Source: Cocos nucifera (Eukaryota; Streptophyta; Magnoliopsida; Arecales; Arecaceae). From it: a stretch of 64,000 bases of DNA. How positions within the stretch are numbered: the first letter of the stretch is position 1; every line of letters starts with the position of its first letter. Shown in pieces: positions 49,161 to 60,200 of the stretch. The notes under the pieces are model-generated. The model had not been told where the DNA came from, did no database searches, and saw only the letters and a list, made by a program, of their open reading frames with translations. Location of the stretch: positions 7,177,115 through 7,241,114 of the forward strand of contig QRFJ01000006.1 of the NCBI GenBank assembly GCA_006176705.1, read 5' to 3'. The position numbers and the translations under genes were made by a program.

Positions 49161-49241
49161 TCAAATCCTCTGAATGAGTTGCAAGTGGTCCCTAGGAAAA
49201 CGATCAGGAGCCCGGTAAAGTTCTGAAAACATCCCCTCAAT
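49161..49241 (-). CDS. Candidate terminal exon of an unrecognised gene
   Basis: A minus-strand acceptor (pyrimidine-rich, ending ATGACAG) opens a 27-codon frame starting IEGMFSELYRAPDRF and ending with TGA. Its phase 0 start fits the phase 0 end of the candidate exon at 49853-50031. Family unknown. A chance open frame is possible. Confidence 0.3.
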   Translation of the reverse strand: MEGMFSELYRAPDRFPRDHLQLIQRI

Positions 49242-49852
49242 CTGTCATATAATGCAAAAAACTCAGTATTCCGTCACTTCCATGAGAAAAGCCCTGAATA
49301 AAGAGCTCCAGATATTAAGTGAACTAAATTTTGCAGCATAAGCATGAACTCAGCGAAATATATAGGTCCATGATATTCCATATAAAATAGATCAAAAGGT
49401 TACTGGATGCTGGCAGCAATATGATAAAAGTTCAGAAAAAAGCAAACAGATTGTAGCTTTGCAAAGATATCAAACCATTATTAAAGAAAAAAGAAAGCAG
49501 ATTTCCATAGAAAAATACATGAAATAGCTAGAATGCAATCTTTCATAATATCCAGGTAACCATGCATGCTTTCAAAAGTTTCACTCGGCGTGAAGATTTT
49601 TCAGCTGCAGCCACTTGTGTTACCTGTCAATAAGATTTTACAGCTGACCTGCTAACATATATCTAACAGTAGATAGAAAGACCTATGGGCATAAAACTTC
49701 CAAAATACTTGAGGGTTTCCCCTGCAGCCCTCGGAAAAAAAATTGCAGCAAAGGGCAGATATTTAAATTTAATGATCTTCAGCTGCTCATATCCTCTTTC
49801 CGGTTTAGGCATGCCAAACTCACTCAGAAGTATAACCACTGAAAGTCCTTAC

Positions 49853-50031
49853 CATCAAGCTAGCTAGTTCTTTACAAGAGCCAATAGCCTTATAGCTAGA
49901 GAATAGGCACCCAACCTCACCTGGCCTTCTCTCAGGAGTCTGTTCCCCAATTTTTAGAGCATATGTAATTGCAAGCAAATTGGTGTGTGTCCTTGGATTT
50001 CTGAGAAAGGAGTGAATTGAAGACAAGTGCA
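49853..50031 (-). CDS. Candidate internal exon of an unrecognised gene
   Basis: Flanked by an acceptor (CTTATCTCCAG) and a donor (ATG/GTAAGG) on the minus strand. The 59-codon frame includes SFLRNPRTHTNLLAITYAL and KIGEQTPERRPGEVGCLF, a composition typical of real protein. It enters in phase 1 and leaves in phase 0. I do not recognise the family. Confidence 0.35.
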
Positions 50032-52214
50032 CTGGAGATAAGGAGCAGCCTAAGCTACTATTCAAATTTATAAAATGAATTTCCTCAAAAGGTATTCATA
50101 AAATGAAAGACAAAAAAGTAGGGTAATGACAACATTCTGAACCAAACAATGATACACGATAGAAGAACATACAATTAGATTTTTTTTTCCAGCGATGTTT
50201 ATTGTATTATATCATCTATTGATTGATAATCCTAGATTTGATATAAAAAACTGTGATCAGGGCTAGGATGACAGATTGGCAGGAAAAAACAATTAGGAAA
50301 ACGATAAGTAATCCGTTCCAAACAACAAATTTAATAAATAAACCTAAGAACACTTCAAAAGCAGATAAAGAATCAGTCTTTTTGAACATGATGGCTATAT
50401 CGATTAAAGTAAAACAACTGACAGAGATCAGACTAAAATACCAAAAGTATGGAGAGGGATCAATGATTAAAGAAGGAAAATTTAAGCTCCACAGAAAGCA
50501 AAAGATCATGCTGGATAATAAGGCTAATTATTGGGAGAGAGAGCGTAGATTTACTAGGGGAAAAATGGAGATGAAACACTAGAGGGGAAAAAAGGCGGTG
50601 CCGAGCAGAAGAATTCACAGATTAACTCCACCCTACTGATCTGGAGTTAATCATTAATTTATATGTCAAACATCATGAACATTGCTGAAAGAGTCACAGA
50701 TCATGGCAATAATCAATAATTTGGACATTGGTCCAATTAATTGTTGTAATATCTACTTTCTCCCTGGTGGTAGAAATGACATCAAATATAAAAGCCCAAT
50801 GATCTCACTACACATATCAAGACATGCATGGACATGCATTCACAATTCACAAACGTATTTCCTTCATCCTCAACAAGAGAAACAATACTCAGTTAAAATT
50901 CTAGGGATCTCGTCAATGTAAGTATACGCACATGTGGGGTGCATGAATATATCAGTTTCTACATTTCATGCTTGCATGCACGTGTGGTGGGAGTTTAAGC
51001 AAACCAGGCATTCACACTCGCATGCACAACACAGTTATCCATTCTATCATTATATGATTTTGTTTTCCTTCTGACTCTGTCAAAATCTAGACAGATATTT
51101 TGAGGAGGAAGGGTGCAAAGATATAATTGACATAACTAAAGAAATGAAAAGCGGCACCCTAAAGAAATTCCAGAGCTCCACAAATGCAATCTAGTAAAAG
51201 AACATGTGGTTAGCATTCCCCGTTAATCATAGATGAAAATGCAAAAAAAGAAAAAAAAAAAGGTAACGAACTAAATCTTGAACAAAGAACACTACTAATA
51301 TGCAGTTCAAATATGTCAGTAGAGGAACTGAATGCAATTTTATCATACCAATTAGGTCTGATTTGTTTTTACAAGCACTCATCTAAGCATGAAACATAAC
51401 CTGGTCCATGGACAGTTACAGAGCATAATTTTGGTTTCATTGCCAAATTCCATTCTTGTGTCTTTCTAAAGTCATTTTCTTATTAGAATTTAGTTTTTGG
51501 TACCTTTTATTTTCTGATTGAGCTATCCATTTTTCTGAAATAGATGGTTTTGTTCTCACCTTCTAATCATATGGTAACCTACTTCATGTCAGTGACAAAG
51601 TAAGTGCAAATCTTTTCAACTTTAAGAGTAAGTTTTCACAAATCAGAATTCTAGTATGGACTAACTCGTGAGAAGTCTAGCAAAAATCCTCTCACCATGT
51701 CCTCTCAATACTCCCCTATGTCATGCACCATCTTGCCCCCCTCCCCCTCCCCCTCTCTCTCCCTTGATTCTCTCTGTTAAGACCTCCAGTACATCTTATA
51801 TCATGCCCCATCTTACATGCCTCCTCCTCCCCTTCCTCTTTCTCCCCTCCCAAACCCCTCTCTATCTCTGGCTTGCCCTCTCTAGCGTTCTCTTCACACA
51901 GTCTAGAGAACCTGTAACAAGGAGCAAACAATAGAGATCTCGTGCCCCATGCTTTTTAAAAAAAAAATGATTACCAGCCAACTAATTAACATGTTAAAAA
52001 TCTATTTTACCCTTGATAATTTCAAGGGTCAATATTTAGTATAGAAAATAGTTACCATTTTTTTAAAAATGTGCTAAAGCACAACTCTTCTAATTATTTA
52101 AATGTCCTATTACTTTTCACAAATTTTGGCAAAGCACTTTGCTTTCTTCTTTGTAATTTCAAGTAATGGAAATTTAGAAACAATGGGTCTTCTATAATAT
52201 AGACCAATCACTAC

Positions 52215-52312
52215 CAAGAAGCAAACTCCAAGAGATGTTAAAAGGAACCTTCTATCTGGTGTTCTGATGCTATGAATTGACTTAATAGCACGACACCATG
52301 CCAAGAACAAAT
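52215..52312 (-). CDS. Candidate exon with possible membrane segment, unrecognised gene
   Basis: Acceptor CTTTCCTTGCAG and possible donor TTG/GTAGTG bound a 32-codon frame containing AWCRAIKSIHSIRTPDRRFL followed by a hydrophobic stretch. If the donor is not used the frame runs to a TAA near 52110. Its exit phase does not directly match the exon at 49853-50031, so at least one more exon would be needed to join them. Confidence 0.25.
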
Positions 52313-53801
52313 CTGCAAGGAAAGCATAGCATGACAACTAGCAAGAATTTTTATTCAATTTATATGGGATTAGTTACAGAAGCCCATCTCTCTCCACCTA
52401 ATGACTTTCAAAAAAAGCCATCCTGGCAATACTCTGATTCACTATTCTATAGTTCCCCTCCTCTCTTCTGACAATCCATGTTAACTTAATCCCTTGCTAA
52501 ATAGGGATGAACCATCAATAACTCAACATTTGGTTTCCATGACTAAATTCGTGTTAACTCTATCCATGAGCATCCTCCTACATACTCTTTATTTTCCCCC
52601 AATTTTACAGAACATCCATCTCAATATTCATATAGCGACTGAAAACATCATGCACTTACAACATACTCCAAACGAACAGAATACTGGCCTGCTTGTTTAA
52701 GATGATAAACTCTATTTTAAAAGCCAAAAAAAAAAGAAAAAAAGAAAAACATAGAGAAACAAACATATCTATATGATGGAGAAGATGGTACGAAATGCCA
52801 ATGAATAAGTGGATGGCAGGGCAAGGGCACCTAAGAAGAGAGAACAAAATATGTTTGACCAAATGAAAGAGCAAAACAATATACCAGCATCCAAGAGGGT
52901 GAGAAAAAACATTAAGATAAACCTGCCTATCAAGAGATTAAAAGTCAAAAAGGAAAACAATGTCAGGGTCTTGCATGCAAGTACATATACTTTTTTATAT
53001 ACAGTTAACCAATTAAGGTATGGGAATGAGTACCCAGGGATATATTCACCATGGTAAGTGAAGGAAGAAGCCACAAGCCATGAGGAGACAGACAACAGAT
53101 TAAGCCAAATTGCATACGAATAGGAGGCAATTTCTGTTCCCCTGACTCTGCTAGTTGTCGCTTTCAATGCAGATTTCTCCTATGGTTGTCACATGGGATT
53201 ATCCTCCTGAGATAGCCATTTAGCTAAACTCTTTATTTTTTTGATGAGATTACCGTATCACCCCTTCATATCAACAGGTAAAAGTGACCTGACAGCTTTC
53301 AAGCCTCCCATTTCACCATCTCCTTGCCTAAGCTTTGGAAAGTTTGATAACCACTGTAGTTTCTTCTTTATTGAAATTTATGCAAAAATAAAAGCCCACC
53401 ACCCTCCTTCAAAAAAGACATGCACATCTAGACCCCGTAAGGTTGTAAGTTAAAGCTCCTAGACTCCTGATCAGGAACCATTTGAAGCAAATACTACGGC
53501 AAAATCATTTGGTCACTGACATAGAAACTACTGTTACTTGACCTATATCTAGTTGACCACATTTGGCTTTCGGAGAAAGAAAATTTCAGAGCACCCAAAG
53601 AGAGAATTATAATGATAAGAAAGTAAATAATAAAAGGATTTTGGTACGCTGAGATTCACAGTGCAACACATCAATGTGGAAATAAAGGTGGTCAAATTAA
53701 CAGAACCAGAACAATAAAGTCATCTGATCTGCAAACGGGGATCATGAATGTTGACGTTTAGGTAAGTAGTATATTACAGAACCAGCAACGTTATGTATGG
53801 A

Positions 53802-53807
53802 TTTATT
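53802..53807 (-). terminator. Possible polyadenylation signal of SEC61B
   Basis: AATAAA on the minus strand, about 400 nt after the stop codon at 54205. Confidence 0.4.
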
Positions 53808-54204
53808 GCTCAAAAGATTGGTTAACGACAAAGCTCTTCTAATGAATTCACCGCTTATCTTTTATATTCAGAAGCATCATCAGAACGTTGCCATACATAC
53901 ATCTGCCCAATTTCAATAATCATGTTATCCATAAAGAGCGAGCAAAACCACCATTCGAGAACGCAAATAGATTAGCAAAATGATAAATATTAAAAAAAAA
54001 AAAAAAATATTAAAAAAAAAAAAAAAACAAGATAATCTCATCAGATGTGGAAAGATCTAGATCGAGACATGAACTGGAAACGGTCAATTCTAGGACACGA
54101 AATCTCAGACTACAAGTAAGGTCAAAAAGGAAAGCTGGACTCAAAATAGGGAAAGAAAACCAGAAAGCTTAGATCTTTTACAGTGAGATCGAGCAGCGGG
54201 AGGA

Positions 54205-54534
54205 TCAAGAACCGCCTGTGGCGGCGGATCGGTAGCGGTAGAGCTTGCCGAAGACGTGGAGGGCGGTGACGAAGCCGATGAAGCAGAGGCTCATCACCAG
54301 GACCACGGTGGGCGTCATCTTGAGCCCCGGGGCTTCATCAGTGTAGAACCTCAGCATATTGCTCCCGCCGCCAGAGAACCCACCGGTGGAGGCCCCGCCG
54401 CCGCCGCCCCCGCCCCCCAGCCGTCTCCGCCGCATCCCCGCAGCGGCCGCCGCCGAGCCCCGCGGCCCCACACTGACCGGCCGCGCGCCCCCCGCGTTCG
54501 ACGACGCCTGCGACTGCGAACTACCCCTGGCCAT
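54205..54534 (-). CDS. SEC61B: Protein transport protein SEC61 subunit beta
   Basis: Small tail-anchored subunit of the Sec61 translocon in the ER membrane, which moves nascent proteins into or across the membrane. The 109-residue protein starts MARGSSQSQASS and has a Gly/Ala/Arg-rich disordered region with GMRRRRLGGGGGGGG. The conserved motif NMLRFYTDEAPGLKMTPTVV (residues 59-78) follows, then a single transmembrane helix (VLVMSLCFIGFVTALHVFGKLY) and a short tail. A single uninterrupted exon. I chose the ATG at 54534 (context CACCGATGG) over an in-frame upstream ATG at 54699, because homologues begin with MA-G/R-S and the extension looks like translated 5' UTR. Length is close to that of other plant homologues. 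The gene is intact. Confidence 0.95.
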   Translation of the reverse strand: MARGSSQSQASSNAGGARPVSVGPRGSAAAAAGMRRRRLGGGGGGGGASTGGFSGGGSNMLRFYTDEAPGLKMTPTVVLVMSLCFIGFVTALHVFGKLYRYRSAATGGS

Positions 54535-54929
54535 CGGTGAACTTTGTTCCTTCCTTGGAGTGATGGACAAAAAGAGGGAAGATTTACTTTTCGCTCTTAT
54601 TCTTTCTTTTGCACGAGATCCAAAGTCGCTCAGCCACGGGCGGTCGGATGACCCTAGCGAGGGCTGTGTTCTGGTGATCCGGCGAAGCATTTTAGACAAT
54701 GATTAATGCAGGTAAGGGACGGACTTGGAATTTGCCCTTAAACCATGAGAACATGACATTATAGTTATTTGACATAAGCTGTGAACTTGCGCTGTAGCTA
54801 CGTTAGTTTAAATATTTAATAAAAATTAATTATTTTAATAAAAATTATTATATATAAAATAATATAATTTTATTTTATTTATTTTTAATATTATTTTAAA
54901 TATTTAATTTAATTAAATATAATAGATAT
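54535..54929. promoter_or_regulatory. SEC61B 5' UTR and remaining promoter
   Basis: About 395 bp separate the SEC61B ATG from the retrotransposon LTR. The proximal 190 bp are GC-moderate (5' UTR or core promoter); 54790-54929 is almost pure A/T. No clear TATA box stands out from the A/T background. Confidence 0.5.
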
Positions 54930-55207
54930 TGTTGGGGATAAATCCCGCTCCTGTCGAAGCCCGGCCCGACGCTCAGCCCAATGTGACCAGTAACCGCTGA
55001 AGAGCTTTAGCGCCAGGCGCCAGGCCGAGCCCCTACCACGGCCGAACTACCTAGCTGCCGAACTCCCCAGCGCCAGGCTCCGGGCCGAACTCCCACCGCC
55101 AGCCGAACTTCCTGAGGGCCGAGCTCCTTGGACTCCAAGCGGCTGGACTTCTTCGGGAGACGGACTCCTCCCGGACGCCCGTTCGGCCGTCCGGGCTCCT
55201 CCCAGGT

Positions 55208-55440
55208 TTCCCCCTCGGCCGAACTTCTTCGGACCGACTCCAAGCGGCCGAGCTTCAATGAAGTCCTCTCAGCGGCCGAACTCCTTCGGGCCGACTCCAA
55301 GCGGCCGAGCTTCGATGAAGTCCTCTCAGCGGCCGAACTCCTTCGGGCCGACTCCAAGCGGCCGAGCTTCAATGAAGTCCTCTCAGCGGCCGAACTCCTT
55401 CGGGCCGACTTCAAGCGGCCGAGCTTCGAATGAAGTCGTC
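55208..55440 (+). repeat. 57-bp minisatellite in the 5' LTR U3 (about 4 copies)
   Basis: Near-perfect units built from GGCCGAACTCC, TTCGGGCCGACTCC and AAGCGGCCGAGC. The 3' LTR at 60882 has only one or two related units. Confidence 0.85.
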
Positions 55441-55944
55441 TCAGGCGGCCGAACTCCTCAGCAGTCGTCACTGGGCCGAACTCCTCAGCGGTCGCCCTCA
55501 TCAAACTTCGGCCGACCGAGCTCCTACCGAACTCTCAAGTGTCCAAGCCTCAGCCCAAGTCCAACAGCCGGCCGAACCCCAGACGGCCGAGCTTCGGCTT
55601 CTCAGCAGCCGAACTCTTCTGCGGACGGAGCCTTAGCTGCATACCTCTCGCCAGACGCCTATGGGAGCCGAACTCCCTCCTATCTTCCTCTTCAGGAGCC
55701 CGAACTCCTCCGAAATGGGCACACGACGAAGGCCTTCATCCCTTCATTCGGCAAGCTCTGCAACCATCACCATCAGTCAGTCCGCCGCACCATCAGTCAG
55801 TCCGCCGCGGGCGATAGCGACCCACTGTCAGGCGGCGATGGCTGTCACCCTCAATCCGCCGCACACGGCACCAGTGAGACTGACTCCACCGAACCTCGAG
55901 CGGCCCGCCAGCACGCGGCTGCAGTTGTCACCATCAAGCTCCAC

Positions 55945-55953
55945 TATATAAAG
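55945..55953 (+). promoter_or_regulatory. LTR TATA box
   Basis: TATATAAAG about 250 bp before the LTR end. Transcription from it would run away from SEC61B. Confidence 0.65.
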
Positions 55954-56205
55954 GACCCTCCCGACACGCTAAGGCTAAGCTCTCTGAACTCTCGACTCTC
56001 TAAGCTCTCCTCCTCATCTCTAAGCTCCGGAACTCATTCCGAGCACTCCATTACTGTTGGCCGGAAACTAACTTGACCGTCGGAGGGTCCTGCCGGAGCC
56101 ACCACCCCACCGGTTCCGGACGGGACTTCGTTTTGCAGGTCCCCGGCGGCGCCCAGCGGCCTCGATTGCGGCGACCTCCGGCGGCGACGGATTTCTGCAC
56201 CAACA

Positions 56206-56225
56206 GATTGGCGCTAGAGGAAGGG
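56206..56225 (+). promoter_or_regulatory. Primer-binding-like site
   Basis: GATTGGCGCTAGAGGAAGGG directly follows the LTR; the element A counterpart at 13091 reads GAATTGGTGCTGGAGAAAGG. TGGCGC is a common start of gypsy primer-binding sites; the tRNA was not identified. Confidence 0.5.
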
Positions 56226-57180
56226 CTGAACCTTCGAGGTTCCCTTGTTCTTAAAGGAGTGCTCGGCGACCCTTCTCTTCCCTCTCCAGAGATCTTCCTT
56301 TTCTCTTTCGAAGAGAAAACGCCACCCAGGAGAGCTTCCGCACGGCGTTCGGTGGCCTCTGCGACCCGATCCCGTCCAGGCCCGTCTGCTCCTGCTTCAG
56401 CCCCGGCGGCCTAGGTTCCACCTGAACCCGCGGTGGATGTGAAGCAGTTCGGCCTGCTTGACCGACAGATCCGTGGCCGTGGCCTCACGGAGGCGTTGCA
56501 CGCTTTACAGCAGCCTCCGGTAGCGACTCCACCAGCAAGCCCGCCATGAGGGCGTGAGAAATCAGCCTTAAGGAAGAGCCCAATCGCCCCGAAGAGAGAA
56601 ACAGAGAGCAGAAGTTCCCCGCCGAAGCGGAAAGAAGTTCGGCTCGGAGAAAAGCCGGGCTCCCCCCAAAGCTCGGCATCAAGGTAAAATGAAGCTCGGT
56701 GGAAAGCCGAACTCCTCAACTCAACCTCCAAAATAAAGTTCGGCGCCGGCAAGGACGGAACGAAGCCCCCCTCCCAGAAGGTTCCGCAACTACGACCCGC
56801 TCCTCTAACTCGAATTCTCGGCAAAGTTAAGAGCCAACCGCCAAGACCTGAAGGACTACGGCCTCTCCAAACATGCGCGATCAAGGAGAAGATCGGCTAT
56901 AGGCACTGCCGTAACCGGAAAAGACAAGAAGGTTGGCCGTCCCGCGGCGTCATCAACGCCACCCCGGGGAGGAGCTAGGAGCTAGCTACATCGGTGATTG
57001 TCATCCCCAGCGACAAAGTCAAGAGAAGCATGGTCCAAATTATGAAGGCCGGCATGAGATAGAGGAGGTCGTCTGGACGGGACTTGCTGCTCGAGGGAGC
57101 TCCGAGGAACAACGCCCCGTCGACCCCTCAAACGAGAGCGCGCTGTCCACGATTTCCCTTCGGTAAAATTCTCCCCTCTG
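56226..57180 (+). pseudogene. Gag leader, nucleocapsid and protease-start remnant
   Basis: Colinear at the DNA level with 13110-13500 of element A (gag leader). The capsid centre is lost. 56880-57180 reads a degraded knuckle-like YRHCRNR, then RQEGWPSRGVINAT and a stretch ending VDPSNESA, resembling the gag-protease junction of Tat-like elements. Stops and frameshifts throughout. Beyond 57180 the hairpin array replaces protease, RT and integrase. Confidence 0.6.
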
Positions 57181-57240
57181 CATAATATTATTTCTGGATG
57201 CGAAAACTATGCGATGACAGGAGAGCAGCAGTCAATAATC

Positions 57241-60200
57241 GCCGCGTTAGGAACAGGAGGAGAACCTCGTCCTAACGCGAGCAACAAGCTCGGCCGCAGG
57301 AGATAAGATCTCCCCCGAGCGCGCACCTCGGCCGCAGGAGATAAGATCTCCCCCGAGAGAAGCTCGGCCGCAGGAGATAAGATCTCCCCCGAGCGCGCAC
57401 GCCAACCTCGGCTAGAGATAAGATCTCTCCCGAGCGACCGTGAACAACCTCGGTTAGGAACAGGAGGAGAACTCTCGTCCTAACACGAGCACCAACCTCG
57501 GCTAGAGATAAGATCTCTCCCGAGCGACCGTTGACAACCTCGGCTAGAGATAAGATCTCTCCCGAGCGACCGTGAACAACCTCGGTTAGGAACAGGAGGA
57601 GAACCTCGTCCTAACACGAGCACCAACCTCGGCTAGAGATAAGATCTCTCCCGAGCGACCGTTGACAACCTCGGCTAGAGATAAGATCTCTCCCGAGCGA
57701 CCGTGAACAACCTCGGTTAGGAACAGGAGGTGAACCTCGTCCTAACACGAGCATCAACCTCGGCTAGAGATAAGATCTCTCCCGAGCGACCGTCGACAAC
57801 CTCGGCTAGAGATAAGATCTCTCCCGAGCGACCGGAACAGCCTCGGTTAGGAACAGGAGGAGAACCTCGTCCTAACACAAGCACCAACCTCGGCCGCAGG
57901 AGATAAGATCTCCCCCGAGGGAAGCTCGGCTGCAGGAGATAAGATCTCCCCCGAGCGCGCACTTCACTTCGGCTGCAGGAGATAAGATCTCCCCCGAGCG
58001 CGCACTTCACTTCGGCTGCAGGAGATAAGATCTCCCCCGAGGGAAGCTCGGCCGTAGGAGATAAGATCTCCCCCGAGCGCGCACTTCAACCTCGGCTACA
58101 GGAGATAAGATCTCCCCCGAGCGCGCACTTCACTTCGGCTGCAGGAGATAAGATCTCCCCCGAGGGAAGCTCGGCCGTAGGAGATAAGATCTCCCCCGAG
58201 CGCGCACTTCAACCTCGGCTAGAGATAAGATAAGATCTCTCCCGAGCGACCGTTGACAACCTCGGCTAGAGATAAGATCTCTCCCGAGCGACCGGAACAA
58301 GCCTCGGTTAGGAACAGGAGGAGAACCTCGTCCTAACACGAGCACCAACCTCGGCTAGAGATAAGATCTCTCCCGAGCGACCGTCGACAACCTCGGCTAG
58401 AGATAAGATCTCTCCCGAGCGACCGGAACAGCCTCGGTTAGGAACAGGAGGAGAACCTCGTCCTAACACAAGCACCAACCTCGGCCGCAGGAGATAAGAT
58501 CTCCCCCGAGGGAAGCTCGGCTTCAGGAGATAAGATCTCCCCCGAGCGCGCACTTCACTTCGGCTGCAGGAGATAAGATCTCCCCCGAGGGAAGCTCGGC
58601 CGTAGGAGATAAGATCTCCCCCGAGCACACACTTCAACCTCGGCTAGAGATAAGATCTCTCCCGAGCGACCGTCGACAACCTCGGCTAGAGATAAGATCT
58701 CTTCCGAGCGACCGGAACAGCCTCGGTTAGGAACAGGAGGTGAACCTCGTCCTAACACGAGCACCAACCTCGGCTAGAGATAAGATCTCTCCCGAGCGAC
58801 CGTCGACAACCTCGGCTAGAGATAAGATCTCTCCCGAGCGACCGGAACAGCCTCGGTTAGGAACAGGAGGAGAACCTCGTCCTAACGCAAGCACCAACCT
58901 CGGCCGCAGGAGATACGATCTCCCCCGAGGGAAGCTCGGCTGCAGGAGATAAGATCTCCCCCGAGCGCGCACTTCACTTCGGCTGCAGGAGATAAGATCT
59001 CCCCTGAGCGCGCACTTCACTTCGGCTGCAGGAGATAAGATCTCCCCGAGGGAAGCTCGGCCGTAGGAGATAAGATCTCCCCCGAGCGCGCACAACCTCG
59101 GCTACAGGAGATAAGATCTCCCCCGAGCGCGCACTTCACTTCGGCTGCAGAGATAAGATCTCCCCGAGCGCGCACTTCACTTCGGCTGCAGGAGATAAGA
59201 TCTCCCCCGAGGGAAGCTCGGCCGTAGGAGATAAGATCTCCCCCGAGCGCGCACTTCAACCTCGGCTAGAGATAAGATCTCTCCCGAGCGACCGTCGACA
59301 ACCTCGGCTAGAGATAAGATCTCTCCCGAGCGACCGGAACAGCCTCGGCTAGGAACAGGAGGAGAACCTCGTCCTAACGCAAGCACCAACCTCGGCCGCA
59401 GGAGATACGATCTCCCCCGAGGGAAGCTCGGCTGCAGGAGATAAGATCTCCCCCGAGCGCGCACTTCACTTCGGCTGCAGGAGATAAGATCTCCCCCGAG
59501 GAAAGCTCGGCCGTAGGAGATAAGATCTCCCCCGAGCGCGCACTTCAACCTCGGCTACAGGAGATAAGATCTCCCCGAGCGGCACTTCACTTCGGCTGCA
59601 GGAGATAAGATCTCCCCCGAGCGCGCACTTCACTTCGGCTGCAGGAGATAAGATCTCCCCCGAGGGAAGCTCGGCCGTAGGAGATAAGATCTCCCCCGAG
59701 CGCGCACTTCAACCTCGGCTAGAGATAAGATCTCTCCCGAGCGACCGTCGACAACCTCGGCTAGAGATAAGATCCCTCCCGAGCGACCGGAACAGCCTCG
59801 GTTAGGAACAGGAGGTGAACCTCGTCCTAACACGAGCATCAACCTCGGCTAGAGATAAGATCTCTCCCGAGCGACCGTCGACAACCTCGGCTAGAGATAA
59901 GATCTCTCCCGAGCGACCGGAACAGCCTCGGTTAGGAACAGGAGGAGAACCTCGTCCTAACACAAGCACCAACCTCGGCCGCAGGAGATAAGATCTCCCC
60001 CGAGGGAAGCTCGGCTGCAGGAGATAAGATCTCCCCCGAGCGCGCACTTCACTTCGGCTGCAGGAGATAAGATCTCCCCCGAGGGAAGCTCGGCCGTAGG
60101 AGATAAGATCTCCCCCGAGCGCGCACTTCAACCTCGGCTAGAGATAAGATCTCTCCCGAGCGACCGTCGACAACCTCGGCTAGAGATAAGATCTCTCCCG

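Larger units (their letters stand above)
50032..54204. other. AT-rich sequence around the candidate exons
   Basis: Apart from 52215-52312 and the SEC61B 3' UTR (from about 53790) nothing is recognisable. A C/T-rich tract lies at 51690-51900 and A runs at 53992-54027. Confidence 0.45.
54930..56205 (+). repeat. 5' LTR, 1276 bp
   Basis: TGTTGGGGATAAATCC to CTGCACCAACA. It contains a 57-bp minisatellite (landmark 'tcctctcag' near 55264, 55321, 55378 and, mutated, 55435) and a TATATAAAG TATA box at 55945-55953. Confidence 0.9.

Noticed and set aside
50253..50582. 109-residue Lys-rich plus-strand frame
   Set aside because: A-rich sequence composition explains it; no motif and no splice or promoter context.
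52769..53167. Hydrophobic 132-residue minus-strand frame
   Set aside because: T-rich DNA yields hydrophobic peptides by chance; acceptor-like sites inside but no consistent exon.
54205..54699. 164-residue N-terminally extended SEC61 beta
   Set aside because: The extra 55 residues before MARGSSQ look like translated 5' UTR and are not expected in the family; the internal ATG has the better context.
55258..56076. 272-residue plus-strand frame (and similar at 20227 and 61473)
   Set aside because: Entirely inside LTRs; the same frame recurs in each LTR copy and is repeat-derived.
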